From positions 1 through 64,000 of the forward strand of contig WGNC01000007.1 of NCBI GenBank assembly GCA_016124745.1: 64,000 bases of DNA. The letters are read 5' to 3'. This DNA is from Thiobacillus sp. GTDB lineage: Bacteria > Pseudomonadota > Gammaproteobacteria > Burkholderiales > Thiobacillaceae. The translations under genes and the position numbers were made by a program. Positions 59,702 through 64,000 of the stretch are shown in pieces (positions within the stretch are counted from its first letter, which is position 1; each line of letters starts with the position of its first letter). The notes below the pieces were generated by a model. That model worked only from the letters and a program-made list of their open reading frames with translations. It was not told the DNA's origin and ran no database searches.

Positions 59702-60598
59702 ATGAAAATCAAAGTCAACGATTTCCAGGTGCCGCAAGGCGAGAAGGTCAACCTCAAGAAGTGGCCGACACGGGTCAAGCCCGTTTATGAGTCGAAGGAG
59801 CAATATCAGGAACTGCTCGAGGCACAAGTGGGGGAGCTCAGCGAACTGCAGCAGCTACTCTATGCGCACGACCGTTATTCGGTGCTGCTGATTTTTCAGG
59901 CCATGGACGCCGCCGGCAAGGATGGCGCCATCAAGCACGTGATGTCCGGCGTCAACCCCCAGGGGTGCCAGGTGTTCAGCTTCAAGCATCCGAGCGCCAC
60001 GGAGCTTGAACACGATTTTCTGTGGCGCACCTCCCAGTGCCTGCCGGAACGCGGGCGTATCGGCATCTTCAACCGGTCCTACTACGAGGAGGTGCTGATC
60101 GTTCGCGTGCATCCGGAGATTCTGCGCGGCCAGGGGCTTCCGGATGGCCTGGTCAAGGAGAAAACCATCTGGACGCAGCGTTATCGTTCCATCGTCGACC
60201 TGGAGAATCACCTCCATCGCAACGGTACACGCATCATCAAGTTCTTTTTGCACCTGTCCGAGGAAGAACAGCGCAGGCGCTTTCTGGCTCGCATCGAAGA
60301 GCCAGACAAGAACTGGAAATTCAGTCAGGCCGACATTGAGGAGCGGAAATTCTGGAACCAGTATATGCAGGCCTATGAGACATGCCTGAGCGCGACGAGC
60401 ACCACAATCGCACCCTGGTATGTGGTGCCTGCCGACGACAAGGAGAACGCCCGGCTGATCATTTCGCGGATCGTCCTCGATACGTTCAAATCGCTGAAAA
60501 TGCACTATCCGGAAACCGACGACAAGCGGCGGTTGGAACTGCTGTCGATCCGTGAGCAGTTGATGAAGCAGGGTCCGGGTGAACAGAGCGGTCGATAG
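59702..60598 (+). CDS. ppk2: polyphosphate kinase 2 family protein
   Basis: The enzyme transfers phosphate between polyphosphate and nucleotides; 298 aa. The Walker A-like [19 protein letters not shown] and the lid-type [16 protein letters not shown] are clear, as are [14 protein letters not shown] and [12 protein letters not shown]. The length suits a single-domain class I (ADP to ATP) PPK2. I use ATG 59702, because GGAGGT abuts the earlier ATG 59696 too closely. Next to an ATP-driven proton pump it may supply ATP. Confidence 0.9.
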   Translation: MKIKVNDFQVPQGEKVNLKKWPTRVKPVYESKEQYQELLEAQVGELSELQQLLYAHDRYSVLLIFQAMDAAGKDGAIKHVMSGVNPQGCQVFSFKHPSATELEHDFLWRTSQCLPERGRIGIFNRSYYEEVLIVRVHPEILRGQGLPDGLVKEKTIWTQRYRSIVDLENHLHRNGTRIIKFFLHLSEEEQRRRFLARIEEPDKNWKFSQADIEERKFWNQYMQAYETCLSATSTTIAPWYVVPADDKENARLIISRIVLDTFKSLKMHYPETDDKRRLELLSIREQLMKQGPGEQSGR

Positions 60599-60716
60599 GT
60601 GCGCCCGAATCGGCATTTCCGGTGGGAGTCATGCCGCGAATCCCCCAGGCGTCAGCCTGGCTTCCTGAAGCCAAAATGCCGGCCCAGGTAAACGATCCGT
60701 GATGCGGAGAAGTCTC

Positions 60717-61505
60717 TCAGACTGGCGGCGGAAAGCGGTAGTTGTCCTGGGTAAACAGGTCGATGCCGCATTCCAGGTTCTCGATCCAGTCCAGGAAAGC
60801 GCTGACGGCCTCGCGCCCGGCAAAGTAGCGGCCATGCTGCGGCACCATCATTTCCACATCCATGCCGCGCACCATGCGCGCCCACAGCCGGCAGGCCTTG
60901 TTCGAGACCATGTAGCGCTTGTGGAAGCCCTCCATGTTCTTGAGGTTGGCTGCAAACTCGGCCTTCGTCCGGATCGGAATCAGGACTTCGTCGTGATGCA
61001 CCAGCGAAGCACCCATGTCGCCCGAGAACAGGATTTTCGATCGCTCGTCGTAGAACTGGAAGTTGCCTTCAGCGTGCAGGAAGTGGGCGGGGACCGCGAA
61101 GATATTCGTGTTGCCGAGGGGAACGCGCAAACCCTGGTCGGGAATCGCGGCAATGCGCCCTTCGGTCCGGCCGCCGGTACAGAAGTGCGGCACGAAGCGC
61201 GACCACAGCGAGGAGACATACAGCGTCGCCTCTGTCGAGAAAAGCCAGCGATTAAGCGATGCGACGATGTCGGGGTCCTGGTGCGAGGCGAAGATGTATC
61301 GCAGATTCTTGAACGGGAAAAATTTGCCCATCGCGACGATCAGGGCGTTGTAGGTCATCTGCCCGGCGGGATCGATCACCGCCCCCACGCCGTCGGTCAC
61401 GATCAGAAACTGGTTGGCCTGAACCGCCTCGCTTTCAGAGCTGTCGATCAGGTCGTTGAACATCAGGCAGACGTGTTCGGAATCCTTGTAGAGTTCGATG
61501 GACAT
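60717..61505 (-). CDS. MBL-fold metallo-hydrolase, flavodiiron/ODP-like
   Basis: The protein is 262 aa. It has the metal-binding segments FASHQDPDIVASL, HAEGNF, FSGDMGASL and PQHGRYF. These follow the flavodiiron and oxygen-binding diiron protein (ODP) pattern rather than the HxHxDH pattern of ordinary beta-lactamase-fold enzymes. No flavodoxin domain is attached. It may bind or sense O2, or reduce O2 or NO, with an external partner. It stands alone, convergent with ppk2. Confidence 0.75.
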   Translation of the reverse strand: MSIELYKDSEHVCLMFNDLIDSSESEAVQANQFLIVTDGVGAVIDPAGQMTYNALIVAMGKFFPFKNLRYIFASHQDPDIVASLNRWLFSTEATLYVSSLWSRFVPHFCTGGRTEGRIAAIPDQGLRVPLGNTNIFAVPAHFLHAEGNFQFYDERSKILFSGDMGASLVHHDEVLIPIRTKAEFAANLKNMEGFHKRYMVSNKACRLWARMVRGMDVEMMVPQHGRYFAGREAVSAFLDWIENLECGIDLFTQDNYRFPPPV

Positions 61506-61694
61506 GGTTGTAGTAACAGGATGGAGGTATCTTCTTTTACGGCCGGGAAAATGACGACTTTAGGAGAAGCGGTCCAAGCCGGGTCACAGCTCGAGCGTGG
61601 ACTGTCCGCCGAAAGGTTCGCGCTGTCATCGGGGGAATCGTCAGTCGCTGCAAGGGCGCGACGCGAAGCACTCTACGTCCGTCTTTTTGACTGC

Positions 61695-62408
61695 TCAAGG
61701 GCAGGCTGCTCGAGCCAGCGCCTGCAGGGTTTCGCCCTGCGGATCCAGAACGAACGCCGCCACGCCCAGATCGGCGGCCTTCCAGCCAGGCTGCAATCTG
61801 AAACTGTGACGCACGTTCGGATCGAGCGGCCCGACCAGTTCGCGCACCACATGCTCGTGACGCAGAGTGCGACCGGCGTTTTCGCCCGCTGTCACCGTCG
61901 AACTCAGATGGTTTTCAGCGAGCGCCAGGTAGAGCTGCGCATCTGCTTCGGAAGCCGGGCCGATGAAGCGGCTGTCCACCTGGACGTCGATGCGCTGGGG
62001 CGTTTGCGTCAGCGTCAGCACAAGGTTTGCCCGGGCGGAAACCGGATCCACATGCGGGGCGCGGCTGCGACGCCAGTTGCGGTAATCCGCGCCGTCGAGC
62101 ATCACCTGCGGCGTATACACCCAGCCCAGCCCGCTGTTGCGGGCACGCTGGCGCTGGCTGAAGGCCGCCTGGCCGAAGGGGTCGCGCCAGCCGAGCCGAT
62201 CCCAGTAATCCACGTGGAAGGCCAGCGGCACCACGTTGCTATCGGGTGGCAGTTGCGACAGCCAGCGGTCCGCAGCCGGGCATGAACTGCAGCCTTCAGA
62301 GGTATAGAGCTCCAGCAGGCTGTTGCGGGAGAGTCCGCTGGTGGCGCTGCAGGTGGCGGCGTGCGCGGCGGGGACGAGAAGGGCACAGAGCAACGGAAAG
62401 GCGCGCAT
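61695..62408 (-). CDS. DUF1223 secreted thioredoxin-like protein
   Basis: The protein is 237 aa with a signal peptide (LLCALLVPAAHA-A). The DUF1223 domain begins LLELYTSEGCSSCPAADRWL, with a CxxC pair, and continues FHVDYWDRLGWRDPF and YTPQVMLDG. It is probably a periplasmic thiol-redox or copper-related protein; the exact role is unknown. Confidence 0.82.
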   Translation of the reverse strand: MRAFPLLCALLVPAAHAATCSATSGLSRNSLLELYTSEGCSSCPAADRWLSQLPPDSNVVPLAFHVDYWDRLGWRDPFGQAAFSQRQRARNSGLGWVYTPQVMLDGADYRNWRRSRAPHVDPVSARANLVLTLTQTPQRIDVQVDSRFIGPASEADAQLYLALAENHLSSTVTAGENAGRTLRHEHVVRELVGPLDPNVRHSFRLQPGWKAADLGVAAFVLDPQGETLQALARAACP

Positions 62409-62580
62409 GGCAGACTCCGGTCAAGAGTCTTTCAGTCGCACCTGTCCCGACATCCTTACAAGCCGGTGGCTACATCAGGTGAAGCCGACTCGAAAGGACC
62501 GCCTCGCACCGGGTCTCCCAGCGAGTGTTCGAAAACCGCTTCGGCCGCAGGAAGTCTACGGCACGACCGCCCGGGCCCGC

Positions 62581-62868
62581 CTACTTGTGGGCAATCGGCT
62601 TTTCGGTGAACAGGTAGTCCCTGAGCTCTTTCGAGAAGCTTGGATCCTTGCGGCGAATCCACTCCAGCACCATGGACGCGTGCTCCTTCTCTTCGTCACG
62701 ATTGTGCTCAAGAATCGCTTTCAGTTCATGGTCTTTGCATGCATCAGCGCGCTGGTTATACCAGTCAACGGCCTCCAGCTCTTCCATCAATGAAACGATG
62801 GCGCGGTGCATATCGCGCGTTTCATCAGAAAGCTCTTCCATGGGTTCGTGGTAACCGACACTCGACAT
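62581..62868 (-). CDS. encapsulin-associated ferritin-like protein (EncFtn), stand-alone
   Basis: The protein is 95 aa with two helices. EELEAVDWYNQR and HNRDEEKEHASMVLEW reproduce the EncFtn signature: E30, E60 and H63 here correspond to the ferroxidase ligands E32, E62 and H65 of the Rhodospirillum rubrum protein, with W36 also kept. It should form a decamer that oxidises Fe2+. The C-terminus stops at LFTEKPIAHK without the targeting peptide used for packaging into encapsulin, and no encapsulin gene is in the window. ATG 62868 has AAGGAGAA upstream. Confidence 0.8.
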   Translation of the reverse strand: MSSVGYHEPMEELSDETRDMHRAIVSLMEELEAVDWYNQRADACKDHELKAILEHNRDEEKEHASMVLEWIRRKDPSFSKELRDYLFTEKPIAHK

Positions 62869-63004
62869 CAATTTCTCCTTCGGGTTGAAACAAAAAGCAG
62901 GGCTGCCCCCATTTGCTGCACGTGCACGCCCTGAAAACGAGCCTTAACTGGAGTGTACCTGCTCGAAGCAAGGCGCTGTCAGCGGGGTATGGCCGCGCAT
63001 AAGA

Positions 63005-63796
63005 TCACAATCCTAATTCAGCATCGGTCGCACTGTGTTCGTATTTGTTCTTCGGCGGCCATGGACGGACATGCCAGTCGGGTTCGAAAGCCATGGACGA
63101 TTTGCTGCGCCCCGGAAGCAAGGCGCCGTTTCCCGCTCCTTTGGCGTAGTCGTAATACAGTTTCACCACCTGTTCCTGCGTAGTTTGTTGCGCCGCAGGA
63201 TGTGAGGTGGAGGCTGTAATCCATTCGCGCACGCGCGCGTAACGCGCATCCATGGGCAGCGCGAAGTCTTCGTAATATTCCAGGAACCAGAAGCGCTGGA
63301 AGAACGGCGTGAACACCGTTTCCGCCCAGCCGAATTCTTCGAACAGGAATGGGCCGGCAGGCGAATGCGCCAGCAGGAAATCGTTCAGCTGCGCATACTG
63401 ATTGAGCATGCCTTCGCGCAGCGCTTCGCGACGCGCGGGATCCTGGTTCATCAGCCACCCATAGCCCTGGCTGAAGAAATCACCATCCATGCGCGTCAGC
63501 ATGTTCTCCACCGCTCGCCGCCACGGGTCGCGCTGTGCGACCGGCCGCTCCGGGTAGATGTCCTCGAGGTACTGCAGGATGACCAGGCTTTCCTTGATGA
63601 TGTGCCCGTCCGCGGTCTCCAGGATGGGTAGCGCCGTGGTGCCGCGCGTTTTTTTTAGCAGCCAGTCCGGCCGGGGCTGGGTGATGTCGATCACCTTGAA
63701 GTCGACTTCGTCGCGTCGGCCCTTCAGCGTCAGCAGGATTTCCAATCGCTGGCAGAAAGGACAGGCGGGGATGTGGTAGAGGGTCGGATGCGGCAT
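63005..63796 (-). CDS. glutathione S-transferase family protein
   Basis: The enzyme is 263 aa. The N-terminal thioredoxin fold begins LYHIPACPFCQRLEILLTLKG with a CPFC pair, and TTALPILETADGHIIKESLVILQYLE is the glutathione-binding segment. An all-helical C-terminal domain with an extended tail follows. I start at MPHPTLYHIP (63796). Omega-class-like features are suggested by the cysteine site; the substrate is unknown. Confidence 0.85.
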   Translation of the reverse strand: MPHPTLYHIPACPFCQRLEILLTLKGRRDEVDFKVIDITQPRPDWLLKKTRGTTALPILETADGHIIKESLVILQYLEDIYPERPVAQRDPWRRAVENMLTRMDGDFFSQGYGWLMNQDPARREALREGMLNQYAQLNDFLLAHSPAGPFLFEEFGWAETVFTPFFQRFWFLEYYEDFALPMDARYARVREWITASTSHPAAQQTTQEQVVKLYYDYAKGAGNGALLPGRSKSSMAFEPDWHVRPWPPKNKYEHSATDAELGL

Positions 63797-63851
63797 GAGT
63801 GTGGTGGAGTGAAAAAACGGCTTGCAGTTAGAAAATATTGCGACGACGGTG

Positions 63852-64000
63852 CTATTCGTCGGATGGCTTGCGGCAGATCGGCCCGTCGATCGGATTCTCC
63901 ATGCTTTGCGCAATCGCAGTCACGATCTCGTGGATCTCGTCGGCCCTGAAATGCTCGAACAGGCGGCGCGCGATCGGCGGCGGGATGCGAATGGTGCGGG
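63852..64000 (-). CDS. C-terminal fragment of a hypothetical protein, cut by the window edge
   Basis: The minus-strand frame is open from the window edge and reads IRIPPPIARRLFEHFRADEIHE...PIDGPICRKPSDE and then TAG. Only the last 48 or so residues are present. I recognise no family; it looks like a small cytoplasmic protein or domain. It lies upstream of the GST gene in the same direction, 55 bp apart. Confidence 0.5.
   Translation of the reverse strand, partial: RTIRIPPPIARRLFEHFRADEIHEIVTAIAQSMENPIDGPICRKPSDE

Overview
The window is a high-GC bacterial chromosome segment and most likely comes from a betaproteobacterium. Thiobacillus-like or another Nitrosomonadales relative is my inference. 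The basis is conserved gene neighbourhoods: yceD-rpmF-plsX-fabH-fabD-fabG-acpP-fabF-pabB-pabC-mltG-tmk-holB-pilZ-tatD, grpE-dnaK-dnaJ, and divergent rne/rluC. There is no rRNA operon, insertion sequence or CRISPR array. Two tRNAs are present: Asn-GTT and Ser-GGA.

Layout. 1-6.4 kb: two tandem 33-codon ORFs on a 98-bp direct repeat lead into an AmmeMemoRadiSam-type radical SAM enzyme and an alpha/beta hydrolase. These are followed by a three-gene ABC efflux operon (ATPase, FtsX-type permease, HlyD-type adaptor). 6.4-8.9 kb: a phosphoribosyltransferase, an Xre/RES toxin-antitoxin pair and a HIT protein. 9-17.8 kb: an envelope module with two large paralogous secreted sulfatases, an AraC-type regulator between them, and four small secreted or membrane proteins behind the first sulfatase. 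A second AraC paralogue sits beside a DUF1254 protein at 24.8-27.8 kb. A 16-bp motif recurs in all three control regions and sits at the same distance and orientation from both sulfatase starts. 17.9-24.7 kb: small periplasmic proteins, tRNA-Asn, a YihY membrane protein fused to a cyclic-nucleotide-binding domain, an aspartate aminotransferase, uvrB and a low-molecular-weight phosphatase.

27.8-54.8 kb is largely housekeeping. It holds RNase E, RluC, a HAD/Rieske/SppA/Rof operon, RsmI-like and Maf enzymes, and a two-subunit pyruvate carboxylase. The phospholipid and fatty-acid synthesis cluster runs on into folate (pabB/pabC), cell-wall (mltG) and replication (tmk/holB) genes. The grpE-dnaK-dnaJ heat-shock operon carries a near-consensus sigma-32 promoter before grpE. 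A second sigma-32-like promoter lies before dnaK, and a C10 tract fills part of its spacer.

54.9-64 kb is accessory: tRNA-Ser, a decayed carbon-nitrogen hydrolase, an aquaporin, a plasma-membrane-type H+ P-type ATPase, a PPK2 polyphosphate kinase, an ODP-like metallo-beta-lactamase protein, a DUF1223 thioredoxin-like protein, a stand-alone EncFtn-like ferritin without encapsulin, and a GST. This looks like a stress, osmotic and redox set.

The best candidates for something undescribed are: the sulfatase/AraC/DUF envelope regulon with its shared motif; the homopolymer-spaced dnaK promoter; the encapsulin-less EncFtn; the YihY-cNMP fusion; and the tandem start-cassette repeat before the radical SAM gene. 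All functional calls come from reading the sequence and family knowledge. No database search was run.
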